Assembly (NCBI GenBank): GCA_019239975.1
Contig: JAFAZE010000085.1
Location: forward strand, 32,240-96,239
DNA length: 64,000 bases
Direction: 5' to 3'
Origin: Streptosporangiaceae bacterium
Lineage (GTDB): Bacteria; Actinomycetota; Actinomycetes; Streptosporangiales; Streptosporangiaceae
Positions 35,612-44,137 of this stretch are shown in pieces. Within the stretch, counting starts at the first letter, position 1; every line of letters begins with the position of its first letter. The translations under genes and the position numbers were made by a program. The notes below the pieces were generated by a model that did not search any database, was not told the origin of the DNA, and worked only from the letters and a program-made list of their open reading frames with translations.

Positions 35612-36411
35612 CAACAGCCAGCAGAGCCCGCAAGCCGCTGATCGCCGGCAACTGGAAGATGAACCTGAACCATCTCGAGGCGATCGCGCTGGTGCAGAAG
35701 CTCGCGTTCACGCTTACGCCCAGGGACCTCGAGGCGGTGGAGGTGGCCGTGCTGCCGCCGTTCACCGACCTGCGCAGCGTGCAGACGCTCATCGACGGCG
35801 ACAAGCTGCGGATCGGCTACGGCGCGCAGGACCTGTCGCCGTTCGACAAGGGCGCCTACACCGGCGACATCTCCGGGCCGATGCTCGCCAAGCTCGGCTG
35901 CGGTTACGTCCTCGCCGGGCACTCCGAGCGGCGGCACTACCACCGCGAGGACGACGCGCTCGTCAACCAGAAGATCCACGCCTCGTTCCGTAACTCCATC
36001 ACGCCGATCCTGTGCGTCGGCGAGAACCTCGAGGTACGGCGGGAAGGGGATCACGTGGCGCATACCCTGGCGCAGCTCGACGGCTCGCTCGCGGGCGTCA
36101 GCGCCGGGCAGGTGGCGAGCATGGTGATCGCGTACGAGCCGGTGTGGGCGATCGGGACCGGCGAGGTGGCTCGCCCGGATGATGCCCATGAGATGTGCCA
36201 CGAGATCAGAAACCGGATTTCGGCGGTTCACGGGCCCGAAGCCGCTGGGTCTGTGCGTATCCTGTATGGCGGGTCCGTCAAGAGCGACAGCATCGCGCCG
36301 ATCATGGCCCGGCCAGGCGTGGACGGTGCCCTGGTCGGCGGCGCGAGCCTCGATGCCGGTGAGTTCGCTCGGATCTGCCGGTATCGTGAAGTCACCGTCG
36401 GCACGCAGTGA
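35608..36411 (+). CDS. tpiA: Triose-phosphate isomerase
   Basis: The 267-residue TIM-barrel enzyme interconverts dihydroxyacetone phosphate and glyceraldehyde-3-phosphate. Family marks are AGNWKMNLN with the active-site Lys, [12 protein letters not shown] with the catalytic His, [11 protein letters not shown] with the catalytic Glu and YGGSVKSDS. No Shine-Dalgarno sequence precedes ATG 35608, so translation probably depends on ribosomes arriving from pgk through the overlapping micro-ORFs. SecG follows after 36 bp. Confidence 0.96.
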   Translation: MTTASRARKPLIAGNWKMNLNHLEAIALVQKLAFTLTPRDLEAVEVAVLPPFTDLRSVQTLIDGDKLRIGYGAQDLSPFDKGAYTGDISGPMLAKLGCGYVLAGHSERRHYHREDDALVNQKIHASFRNSITPILCVGENLEVRREGDHVAHTLAQLDGSLAGVSAGQVASMVIAYEPVWAIGTGEVARPDDAHEMCHEIRNRISAVHGPEAAGSVRILYGGSVKSDSIAPIMARPGVDGALVGGASLDAGEFARICRYREVTVGTQ

Positions 36412-36447
36412 CGGGAGAGCGTTGAGGGAGAGGGAAGCTGGTCAGCG

Positions 36448-36678
36448 ATGGAGATCGCGCTATCGGTCATCCTGATCATCACGAGTCTCGTGATGGTCCT
36501 GCTCGTCCTGCTGCACAAGGGCAAGGGCGGCGGCCTCTCCGACATGTTCGGCGGCGGGGTCTCCTCGACGCTCGGCTCGTCCTCCGTGGTGGAGCGAAAC
36601 CTGGACAGGATCACGATATTTTTCGGAATCCTGTGGTTCGTGTGCATTATTGCCCTAGGCTTGCTGGTCAACCACTGA
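36448..36678 (+). CDS. secG: Preprotein translocase subunit SecG
   Basis: The 76-residue protein has two membrane helices separated by KGKGGGLSDMFGGGVSSTLGS-like sequence, the standard SecG pattern, and works with SecYE in protein export. The position after tpiA is conserved in actinobacteria. GAGGGAGAGGG upstream may serve as ribosome binding site. Confidence 0.93.
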   Translation: MEIALSVILIITSLVMVLLVLLHKGKGGGLSDMFGGGVSSTLGSSSVVERNLDRITIFFGILWFVCIIALGLLVNH

Positions 36679-36848
36679 CGGTTCCGGCGTTTCTCCTGGT
36701 TTTACACGGCTTGACGAGTTTCCATAGTTCTACGGCTATACAACTCTGCGGCTACACGGCCCGGTGGTCACGGTCTGATGGTCACGGCCTATGCCGCATG
36801 CATGCACAACCGCAGGACGTATGTAACTGGCTTGACAAGGGGTGATCT

Positions 36849-37211
36849 GTGAGCAGCGGCAACGCCATTCGCGGCAGCAGGGTGGGAGCGGGCCCGATGG
36901 GCGAGGCGGAACGCGGCGAGTCCGCGCCTCGCGTGTGGGTATCGTTCTGGTGCTCGAACGGGCATGAGACCCGGCCGAGTTTCGCGACGGACGCCGCCGT
37001 CCCCGACACCTGGGAGTGCCCGCGCTGCGGCTTCCCCGCCGGGCGGAACCAGCAGAACCCCCCGGCGCCGCCGCGCGTCGAGCCGTACAAGACGCACCTC
37101 GCCTACGTGAAGGAACGCCGCAGCGACTCCGACGGCGAGGCGATCCTCGCCGAGGCGCTGCAGCGCCTGCGCAACAGCCCCGCGACCTTCCGCCACATCA
37201 CCCCCGCGTAG
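36849..37211 (+). CDS. rbpA: RNA polymerase-binding protein RbpA
   Basis: The 120-residue protein binds the principal sigma factor and helps form the open promoter complex. The zinc-binding core is VSFWCSNGHETRPSF...WECPRCGFPAG and the sigma-interacting C-terminus HLAYVKERRSDSDGEAILAEAL is intact. RbpA occurs only in actinobacteria, which supports the host assignment. GTG 36849 has AAGGGGTGATC upstream. The 170 bp before it contain TTGACG (36711) and a 14-bp duplication GGTCACGGYCT near 36766 but no confident promoter. Confidence 0.95.
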   Translation: MSSGNAIRGSRVGAGPMGEAERGESAPRVWVSFWCSNGHETRPSFATDAAVPDTWECPRCGFPAGRNQQNPPAPPRVEPYKTHLAYVKERRSDSDGEAILAEALQRLRNSPATFRHITPA

Positions 37212-37365
37212 CTCTCCCGGCCCGCCCCGGCGGTGCTGCCGACGGCGCTGTCGGCGGTGCTGCCGCATGCCGCCGGTCCGCCCGGGACCCAGAGCCGCAT
37301 TTGGTTCCCTCCGCCGGGCCCGATGACGCACCGCACTTCCCGCGGCGACCGCATCGCATGCTGTC

Positions 37366-37428
37366 GACAGCGAACACTGTTGACAGCAAACAGTGTTGAC
37401 AGCGAACACTGGTGACAGCAAACAGCTG
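37366..37428. repeat. 16-bp tandem repeat, four units, forming a hairpin
   Basis: Units begin at 37366, 37382, 37398 and 37414 with alternating forms GACAGCGAACACTGTT and GACAGCAAACAGTGTT. Adjacent units form a perfect 9-bp stem AACACTGTT/AACAGTGTT with a 7-base loop (37373-37397). Confidence 0.85.
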
Positions 37429-37441
37429 AGCTGGGTAAGCA

Positions 37442-37456
37442 TTTAGTTTTACTAAA
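37442..37456. terminator. AT-rich hairpin downstream of rbpA
   Basis: TTTAGT-TTT-ACTAAA is a perfect 6-bp stem with a 3-base loop in unusually AT-rich DNA. It may be an operator or part of a terminator together with the repeat before it. Confidence 0.35.
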
Positions 37457-37524
37457 CGGTTCGTGGTTCCAGTGCAGCGCCACGTTATTCCGGGTGGGGA
37501 TGGAGAGCGGGAAAGGCCGAGTTC

Positions 37525-38577
37525 TTGAGCGGTCATGACCTGTCCGCGGGCGGGGACGTGATGGAGCGGGTGACGCGGTGCGCCAGGGACGCGCTGCGCG
37601 CCTACGGCTGCGATCCCGCCGCGAGCGTCGAACTGCTCAACGTGTCGGAGAACGCGACGTTTCGCGTGGCCGGCGACGGTGAGCCGTCGGTGCTGCGGGT
37701 GCACCGGCTCGGCTATCACACCGAGCGGGAGATCGCCTCCGAGCTGCACTGGATGGACGCGCTGCGGGCCGAGGCGGGGGTGCGCACGCCGCGGGTGCTG
37801 CCCGCCGCGGACGGCCGCCGCATCGTGACCGTGCCCGAGCCGGGCGGCGGTGCCGCGGAACGCGGCGGCGGCACCGTCCGGCGAGGCGGCACAGTCCGGC
37901 ACTGTGTGCGCTTCGAGTTCCTTCCCGGCGGCGAGCCGGACGGCGGCGCGATGGGCCGGCACTTCACCGAGCTCGGCGAGATCACGGCCCGGATGCACGC
38001 GCACGCCAGGCGATGGCGCAGGCCGGGATGGTTCACGCGCTTCCACTGGGACTACGACGCGGCGTTCGGCGCGGTCGCGCGGTGGGGCCGCTGGCAGGAC
38101 GGCATCGGTGTAGGGCCTGCCGAACGCGAGGTGCTCGGCCGCCTGGATGACGTGCTCCGGGCGCGGCTCGCGGCGTACGGCACGAGACCGGACCGGTACG
38201 GGCTGGTGCACGCGGACACGCGGCTCGCGAACCTGCTCGTGCACGACGGCGGGGTCAGCGTCATCGATTTCGACGACTCCGGTTTCAGCTGGTACCTCTA
38301 CGACCTCGGAACCGCGGTGAGCTTCTTCGAGCACTCGCCCGAGGTTCCCGGCCTGGTGGACGCCTGGCTCGCGGGGTACCGGCGCGTCGCCACGCTGCCG
38401 GCCGCCGACGAGGCGGAGATCTGGACCTTCATCATGTTCCGGCGGCTGCTGCTGCTCGCCTGGATCGGCTCGCACAGGGGAGTGGACATCGCCGCCCAGC
38501 TCGGCGCGGGATACACCCGTGACAGCTGCGACCTGGCCGAGTGGTACCTGAGCGGGAAAGCGTTAGCTGACCCATGA
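37525..38577 (+). CDS. Aminoglycoside-phosphotransferase/RdoA-like kinase
   Basis: The 350-residue protein has the fold of the APH/choline kinase superfamily, closest in style to SrkA/RdoA stress kinases. The catalytic loop is LVHADTRLANLLV (Asp and Asn) and the metal-binding segment is VIDFDDSGF. The phosphate acceptor is unknown. A Gly/Arg-rich insert (residues about 108-128) separates the N- and C-lobes. TTG 37525 has AAAGG 8 bp upstream; ATG 37561 is an alternative. Confidence 0.78.
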   Translation: MSGHDLSAGGDVMERVTRCARDALRAYGCDPAASVELLNVSENATFRVAGDGEPSVLRVHRLGYHTEREIASELHWMDALRAEAGVRTPRVLPAADGRRIVTVPEPGGGAAERGGGTVRRGGTVRHCVRFEFLPGGEPDGGAMGRHFTELGEITARMHAHARRWRRPGWFTRFHWDYDAAFGAVARWGRWQDGIGVGPAEREVLGRLDDVLRARLAAYGTRPDRYGLVHADTRLANLLVHDGGVSVIDFDDSGFSWYLYDLGTAVSFFEHSPEVPGLVDAWLAGYRRVATLPAADEAEIWTFIMFRRLLLLAWIGSHRGVDIAAQLGAGYTRDSCDLAEWYLSGKALADP

Positions 38578-38688
38578 TCCTGAGGCCGAGTGCCGAGCCC
38601 CGATGGCCGCCGGGGCGGCGATGAGGCCGGGACTCGCGGGACGTCTCAAGAACATCAAGAAGGACGAGCGGCGAAGGAGACCACCGCG

Positions 38689-39510
38689 ATGAGCTACCTG
38701 GACGTTAACGGACTGTCGCTGCGATACGAGGAGCACGGCGCGGGCGAGCCGCTGATTCTGCTGCACGGCGGGCTCGGCTCGGGCGACATGTTCGGCCCGG
38801 TAATGCCGGAACTGAGCGCACGCCACCGCGTGATCACCCCCGACCTCCAGGCACACGGCGGCACGGCGGACATTGGAAGGCCGCTGCGCTACGAGACGAT
38901 GGCGGACGACGTCGCGGCGCTGATCGGGCACCTCGGTCTGGCGCAGGTGGACGTGATGGGCTTCTCCCTGGGCGCTGGCGCGGCGCTGCGCCTGGCGATC
39001 CAGCATCCCGAACTCGTCCGGCGCCTGGTGCTGGTCTCGGTTCCGTGCAGGCGCGACGGCTGGTTCCCCGAGGTGCTCGCGACCTTCGGCCACATGGGCG
39101 CGCAGCTCGCCGAGATGATGAAGCCGTCCCCGATCTATCAGGCGTACGCCCGCGTCGCTCCCCGCGTGGAGGACTGGCCCCGGCTGCTGGACAAGGTCGG
39201 TGACCTGCAGCGCCAGGACTACGACTGGACCGCCGAGGTCAAGACGATCACCGCGCCGGTCATGCTCGTCTACGGTGACGCTGATTCCGTACGGCCGGAG
39301 CACATCGTCGAGTTCTACGGGCTGCTCGGCGGCGGCCAGCGCGACGGGCACTGGGACGGCTCGCTCCGCCCGGCCTCACGGCTCGCGATACTGCCCGGCC
39401 GCGTCCATACCGACGTTTTCGCCGCGCCGGCCCTCGTGCCCGCGACCCTGGAGTTCCTCGAGGCGAAGGATCTGGTGCCGCCGAGCATGGAAGCTGCGCA
39501 GGCCGGCTAG
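38689..39510 (+). CDS. Alpha/beta hydrolase
   Basis: The 273-residue protein shows LLHGGLGSGDMFGPV, the nucleophile elbow GFSLGAG, an APVMLVYGDADSV strand with the acidic residue and a late LPGRVHTD histidine. It resembles 3-oxoadipate enol-lactonase-like or proline-iminopeptidase-like hydrolases; the substrate is not identified. ATG 38689 has GAAGGAGA 8 bp upstream. Confidence 0.85.
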   Translation: MSYLDVNGLSLRYEEHGAGEPLILLHGGLGSGDMFGPVMPELSARHRVITPDLQAHGGTADIGRPLRYETMADDVAALIGHLGLAQVDVMGFSLGAGAALRLAIQHPELVRRLVLVSVPCRRDGWFPEVLATFGHMGAQLAEMMKPSPIYQAYARVAPRVEDWPRLLDKVGDLQRQDYDWTAEVKTITAPVMLVYGDADSVRPEHIVEFYGLLGGGQRDGHWDGSLRPASRLAILPGRVHTDVFAAPALVPATLEFLEAKDLVPPSMEAAQAG

Positions 39511-39552
39511 CGGGACCTTCCCCTGTCCGTTTGCCCGAATCCTGGTCCGTCG

Positions 39553-39582
39553 TTGTCATGCTCACACGCCCGGGCGGATACT
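39553..39582 (+). promoter_or_regulatory. Putative promoter of the broken TPR gene
   Basis: TTGTCA (39553-39558) and GATACT (39577-39582) are 18 bp apart, about 70 bp before GTG 39652. Confidence 0.35.
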
Positions 39583-39651
39583 TAATGTCACGTGTGTGAG
39601 CTCTTCACCACGGGTTCCAGGTAACAGGCCGGCCCCCGGGGAGGCTGCTCC

Positions 39652-40292
39652 GTGGACATGCCCGGTGATCCCACGCCAGTGCTCTCGGGTAACGTTCCGC
39701 CGCTGGCGCGCACCCTCTTCCAGACGCGCGCCGTGGACGTGCTCGTCTGGGCGAACGCGTCGAGCAGGGAAACGGTCGTCAGCACCTACGCGCGTACGGC
39801 GAGGCGATATCCGTCGTCAGGCAGGCTGTGGCCGACACCGAGCGAGCGCTGGGTCCCGTGCACCCCGAGACCCTCGCGGCGCGCGGCCGCCTCGCGGCCG
39901 CCTACCTGGCCGCGGGACGGCAGAAGGACGCGATCGCCGCCTACGAGCGGGTGCTCGCCGAACGAGTGCGGATGTACGGTCCCGAGCACCCCGGCTCGCT
40001 GAACGCGCGTGGCGACCTCGCCGCCGCGCTGCGCTCGGCCAGGCGGCTCAAGAACGCGGTCCCGCTCTACGAGCGGGTGCTGGCCGGCCGGGAGCGGCTG
40101 CAGGGACCCGGCCACCGCGAGACCATCACCGCCCGCTGTGACCTCGCCAGCGCGTATTACACGGCCGGAAGGCTGACCGACATGATCGGGGTTCTGCGGC
40201 GCGCGCTCGACGACTGCACCCGGTACCTCGGGCCCGGCGATCCTATGACCGGGACGGTCCGGGCGAACCTGGACGCCGCCACCCGGGCCTGA
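39652..40292 (+). pseudogene. Tetratricopeptide-repeat gene broken by a frameshift
   Basis: A strong GGGGAGG site (39639-39645) precedes GTG 39652, from which a frame reads about 46 residues (MDMPGDPTPVLSGNVPP...). Near 39790 the coding signal jumps to another frame that reads AYGEAISVVRQAVADTERALG and then a clear TPR array of the LGPVHPETL type up to the TGA at 40290. The downstream frame has a stop at 39690-39692 and no start codon before GTG 39828, which has no ribosome binding site. So either one base was lost or gained near 39795, or the upstream frame is unrelated. If intact, it would be a repeat protein for protein-protein contact. Confidence 0.65.
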
Positions 40293-40317
40293 CTCGTTCG
40301 CCTGCGCCTGATCCCGC

Positions 40318-41721
40318 TCAGTGCGTGAAGGACTGGCGCTTCTTCTGGACCTCCGGCGGCGGCTGCTTCTGCGGGTTGCGCTCGAGCGCGCGCACGTGCA
40401 GCCGCAGGTCGTCGAGCAGCAGGCCCGCCAGGTCCCTGCTGAAGCCGTTCCTGATGACGATGCGCATCACGGCGGTGTCGGTCATCGCCTCCGGGAACGT
40501 GTACGCGGGCACCTGCCAGCCGCGTTCCCTCAGCCGCTCGGACAGGTCGAACACCGAGTACGCGGTGATGTCGTCGCGCAGCTTGAACGCGAACACCGGC
40601 AGGTCCCTGCCCTCGCTGAGCAGCTCGAACGGGCCCATCTTCGCGATCTCGCCGGACAGGTAGAGCGCTACGTCCTGGCAGGTCTGCTGCACATGCCGGT
40701 ATCCCGCGTCGCCGAGCCGGATGAAGTTGTAGTACTGCGCCGCGACCTGCGCCCCGGGCCGGGAGAAGTTCAGCGCGAACGTCGGCATCTCGCCGCCCAG
40801 GTAGTTGACCCTGAAGATGAGGTCCCCGGGCAGGGCCTGGGAGTTCCGCCACACGACCCAGCCGACGCCGGGATAGACCAGCCCGTACTTGTGACCCGAC
40901 GTGTTGATCGACGCGACGCGCGGCACCCGGAAATCCCATTCCAGGTCCGGCTGCAGGAACGGGGCGACGAAACCGCCGGAGGCGCCGTCCACGTGCACCG
41001 GGATGTCCCAGCCGTGGCCGGCCTGCAACTGGTCGAGTGACTCGCTGATCTCCTTCACCGGCTCGTAGCTGCCGTCCATGGTGGAACCCATGATCGCGAC
41101 CACGCCGATCGTGTTCTCGTCGCACCTCGCCGCCGCCTCCGCGCCGCGCAGGTGCAGCCGCTGCGGCACCATCGGCACATAGCGGGGCTCCACCTGCCAG
41201 TACCGGCAGAACTTCTCCCAGCAGACCTGGACATTGGAGCCCATCACCAGGTTCGGCCTGTTCGTGTCGCGGCCCGCGGCCCGCTGCTGTTCCCGCCACC
41301 GCCACAGCAGCGCCATCCCGCCCAGCATGCACGCCTCGCTCGACCCGGTGGTGGATGTTCCGGTCGCGTCGCTGCCGGCCTGCGCGTTCCACAGGCTGCC
41401 GAGGATGTTCACGCAGCGCCGCTCGAGCTCGGCGGTCTGCGGGTACTCGTCCTTGTCGATCATGTTCTTGGCGGCGGTCTCCGCCATCAGCAACTCGGCC
41501 TCGGGCTCCATCCATGTGGTCACGAACGTGGCCAGGTTGAGCCTGGCGTTGCCGTCGAGGATCAGCTCGTCGCGCACGACCTGCAGCGCCGTCCGCGGCA
41601 GCACGCCGTGTTCCGCGAGCCGGTACCGCGGTATCTCGCAGGTCTTCTCGCGGAAGTAGATCGGGTTGATCTCGAGTTCTGCGTCGGTTTCCTGCTCTTC
41701 GACCTTCTTGTGCAGCGCCAT
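40318..41721 (-). CDS. gadB: Glutamate decarboxylase
   Basis: The 467-residue PLP enzyme converts glutamate to GABA while consuming a proton. The cofactor lysine is in SINTSGHKYGLVYPGVGW, with HVDGASGGFVAPF before it and TGSSEACMLGGMAL earlier, as in GadA/GadB. The N-terminal segment is shorter than the E. coli acid-switch helix, and no antiporter gene is adjacent, so a role in acid resistance is unproven. ATG 41721 is the natural start. Confidence 0.94.
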   Translation of the reverse strand: MALHKKVEEQETDAELEINPIYFREKTCEIPRYRLAEHGVLPRTALQVVRDELILDGNARLNLATFVTTWMEPEAELLMAETAAKNMIDKDEYPQTAELERRCVNILGSLWNAQAGSDATGTSTTGSSEACMLGGMALLWRWREQQRAAGRDTNRPNLVMGSNVQVCWEKFCRYWQVEPRYVPMVPQRLHLRGAEAAARCDENTIGVVAIMGSTMDGSYEPVKEISESLDQLQAGHGWDIPVHVDGASGGFVAPFLQPDLEWDFRVPRVASINTSGHKYGLVYPGVGWVVWRNSQALPGDLIFRVNYLGGEMPTFALNFSRPGAQVAAQYYNFIRLGDAGYRHVQQTCQDVALYLSGEIAKMGPFELLSEGRDLPVFAFKLRDDITAYSVFDLSERLRERGWQVPAYTFPEAMTDTAVMRIVIRNGFSRDLAGLLLDDLRLHVRALERNPQKQPPPEVQKKRQSFTH

Positions 41722-41829
41722 CGCTGGCCCCCAGGTGCTGATCGGCGGCGTCCTGCGGTCAGGCTATCGGTGGGACCCCCCCGAAGGTAGATTGGCTCCG
41801 CCAGTCAGATGATATGGAGTGCGCACCTT

Positions 41830-42324
41830 ATGACTTCGGTATCACCGGTACCGGACCGCGAGGCGGCGCGGCGGCGGCACCGGCGGAGCGCCGCGGTCAG
41901 GCGGTCCCTGCGGGACATCGAGATCCAGCTCGCCCTGCTCAACCGGCAGGTGGGCGGGCGCCTTGGCATCAGGGACCCGGACTACGCGTGCCTCGACCTG
42001 ATCTCGCGTTACGGCCCGCTCAGCCCGAGCGCCCTCGCCCGCCGGGCCGGGCTGCATCCCGCCACGCTGACCGGGCTGCTGGACAGGCTGGAGCGGGCCG
42101 GCTGGATCGCCCGCGAGCGTGACCCCACGGACCGGCGCGCCGTCACCCTCCGCGTCCTGCCCGGCCGGACGCCCGAGGTCCTGCGCCTGTACGCGGGGAT
42201 GAACAGCGCGCTCGACGAGATCTGCGCGGGGTACAGCGACGGCGAGCTCGAGCTGATCGCCCGGTTCCTGCGCCAGGTCGCCGACGCCGGCGCGGGTGCC
42301 GCGGCCGGGCTCGCGGAGGGCTGA
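41830..42324 (+). CDS. MarR-family regulator
   Basis: The 164-residue winged-helix protein has the MarR recognition region SPSALARRAGLHPATLTGLLDRLERAGWIARERDPTDRRAVT split over residues about 60-105. It probably represses a nearby or distant transporter or oxidoreductase; the ligand is unknown. ATG 41830 has GGAG 10 bp upstream; ATG 41809 is an alternative. It diverges from glutamate decarboxylase, which is a candidate target. Confidence 0.85.
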   Translation: MTSVSPVPDREAARRRHRRSAAVRRSLRDIEIQLALLNRQVGGRLGIRDPDYACLDLISRYGPLSPSALARRAGLHPATLTGLLDRLERAGWIARERDPTDRRAVTLRVLPGRTPEVLRLYAGMNSALDEICAGYSDGELELIARFLRQVADAGAGAAAGLAEG

Positions 42325-42412
42325 CCGGCCGCGAACTCGGAGGGCCGCGCACGCGGAGAACGGGTGTAGGCACCCAAACACACCCGGGAGAGCATCGTGA
42401 AGCAAGGCACGG

Positions 42413-42994
42413 ATGATGCCTGACAGCGACGCGGTGGCTATCGAGGCGTCCTGGCGGGATCCCGAGCGGTTCTCCGTCCTGTTCGACCGGCACGCCCCCG
42501 CCATCCACCGCTACCTGGCCAGGCGCGTCGGCGAGGCCGCCGACGACCTGCTCGCCGAGACGTTCCTCGTGGCCTTCGGCAAGCGCCGCGGCTACGATCC
42601 CGGCTACCGCGACGCCAGGCCATGGCTGTACGGGATCGCGACCAACCTCGTCGGCCAGCACCGGCGCGACGAGGTGCGCAGGTACCGGCTGCAGGCGGCT
42701 GCGGGACCGCCCGTGGATCTGCCTGATTATGCCGAACGGATCGTGGCATCTGTCACGGCTCAGTCAATCCGTTCTCAGCTGGCCGAAGCCCTGGCCGCCA
42801 TCCCCGGCGGCGACCGCGATGTCCTGCTGCTCGTCGCCTGGGAGGACCTCAGCTACGACGAGGTGGCCCGCGCGCTGGCCATCCCGGTCGGCACGGTCAG
42901 GTCGAGGCTGCACCGCGCCCGCGCGCGCCTGCGCCAGTCGCTGACCGGAACCGGGGCCGCCGCTACCTATAAGGAGATTCTGGCAAATGAATGA
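42413..42994 (+). CDS. ECF-type RNA polymerase sigma factor
   Basis: The 193-residue protein has region 2 (FSVLFDRHAPAIHRYLARRVGE...LLAETFLVAF) and region 4 (DVLLLVAWEDLSYDEVARALAIPVGTVRSRLHRAR). It belongs to the actinomycete sigma factors that are paired with a CU044_5270-type membrane protein, as here. Tandem ATGs at 42413 and 42416 are both possible starts. Its 3' end overlaps the partner gene by 8 bp. Confidence 0.88.
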   Translation: MMPDSDAVAIEASWRDPERFSVLFDRHAPAIHRYLARRVGEAADDLLAETFLVAFGKRRGYDPGYRDARPWLYGIATNLVGQHRRDEVRRYRLQAAAGPPVDLPDYAERIVASVTAQSIRSQLAEALAAIPGGDRDVLLLVAWEDLSYDEVARALAIPVGTVRSRLHRARARLRQSLTGTGAAATYKEILANE

Positions 42995-44012
42995 CCTTGA
43001 CCTGCTGACGGAACTGGGAAACGAAACCCGGCTCCCCAGACTCAGCGACCTGGCGCCCGCGCGCGCCCAGCTGACCGCGGCGATCGACGCCGAGACGGCC
43101 TCTCCGGGGCGCGTTGCCGCCGGGCGCGGGCCGTCGTGGCGCGGCCCGTGGCGCGGCAGGCGGCGGGGCAGGCGGATCGCGGTCTCCGCGATCGTCGTGG
43201 CGACGGCGGCCGCCTCGGTCGCGCTGATCGTCACCGGCGGGCCGCCCAGGCACGCCGCACCCGGGCCGGCCTCGGCCGTGCGCCTGACCGCGTACCAGAT
43301 TCTGGACCGGGCCGCCGCCGCGGCGCTGACAGAGCCAACAGTGCTGCCACGGCCGGACCAGTACGTGTACACGAAGGTGTCGGATGGCGCGGAAGGCGTC
43401 GTCCAGTCCTGGCTGTCGGTGGACGGCAAGCGCAACGGCCTGGTCGTAACGCCCAAGGGACCGGTGACACAGCCGGGCTGCGTCAACGGCCACGTCACTG
43501 TGCGCATGCCCGGCAAGAACGGCAGGGCGTTCACCGGGAAGAAGCCGGTCTCGGTGAAGAACCCCGCGACGTTCTTCGACGGCCCGCTCGTCACGAAGCC
43601 GTGCGTACCGCAGCCCGCCTACTTTCCTGACATGCCATCCAGTCCGGCAGGAGCGCTGGCGTACCTGTCGGCGAACGTCTGGAACTCCCAGGAGCCCGTC
43701 ATCCCGGTCGGAGTGTCCAAGGCCGTCAGCCAGATTCTCGGGTCGGATTACCTGCTGCCCGCCCAGCGATCCGCGCTGTACACGCTCCTGACGAGGGTCC
43801 CCGGCCTTTCGGTGGTCCACGGCGTCCGGGACACGGCTGGGCGTCCCGGCGTGGGCGTCGAATGGACGGACCACGGTGCCAGGGGCATGAACATCTTCGA
43901 CCCGCGCACCTTCGCCTACCTGGGCACGACCGTCTGGGACCCGTCGAACGGCGAGCAGGGCAGGGCCCTGACGCAGGTGGCCATCGTCAACCACCCGGGC
44001 CAGCTGCCCTGA
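42987..44012 (+). CDS. CU044_5270-type membrane-anchored protein, sigma-factor partner
   Basis: The 341-residue protein has an N-terminal cytoplasmic part (LLTELGNETRLPRLSDLAPAR), a basic patch, one membrane helix (IAVSAIVVATAAASVALIV) and a large outer domain with YVYTKVSDG and two Cys around PGCVNG and KPCVPQP that may form a disulfide. By position and topology it is probably the anti-sigma factor or sensor for the upstream ECF sigma. ATG 42987 overlaps the sigma gene. A strong hairpin follows 17 bp after the stop. Confidence 0.78.
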   Translation: MNDLDLLTELGNETRLPRLSDLAPARAQLTAAIDAETASPGRVAAGRGPSWRGPWRGRRRGRRIAVSAIVVATAAASVALIVTGGPPRHAAPGPASAVRLTAYQILDRAAAAALTEPTVLPRPDQYVYTKVSDGAEGVVQSWLSVDGKRNGLVVTPKGPVTQPGCVNGHVTVRMPGKNGRAFTGKKPVSVKNPATFFDGPLVTKPCVPQPAYFPDMPSSPAGALAYLSANVWNSQEPVIPVGVSKAVSQILGSDYLLPAQRSALYTLLTRVPGLSVVHGVRDTAGRPGVGVEWTDHGARGMNIFDPRTFAYLGTTVWDPSNGEQGRALTQVAIVNHPGQLP

Positions 44013-44029
44013 CCCGGAACCGATCCGCC

Positions 44030-44061
44030 AACGGCCGGCCCGCTTTCGCGGGCCGGCCGTT
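44030..44061 (+). terminator. Perfect 14-bp hairpin terminator
   Basis: AACGGCCGGCCCGC and GCGGGCCGGCCGTT flank a TTTC loop directly downstream of the sigma-factor operon. There is no T-tract. Confidence 0.8.
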
Positions 44062-44137
44062 GCCCGGGTCCGTGGGAGGGGGGATCGCCACCTTTCGTTC
44101 GGTCCCCTTATCGAGGCTGCTCCTTACGGCGGGGCAG

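Larger units (their letters stand above)
35568..35627 (+). repeat. 20-bp triplication joining pgk to tpiA
   Basis: ATGACRASRGCCAGCACRCC is repeated at 35568, 35588 and, diverged, at 35608 (the tpiA start). Because the unit is 20 bp, each copy shifts frame by one and each ATG overlaps the preceding TGA as ATGA. Confidence 0.9.
37212..37524. other. 313-bp region after rbpA with repeats and hairpins
   Basis: No gene is supported. The first half is GC-rich. From 37361 a 16-bp tandem repeat and two hairpins appear, one of them AT-rich, then the ribosome binding site of the next gene (AAAGG at 37512). Confidence 0.6.
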
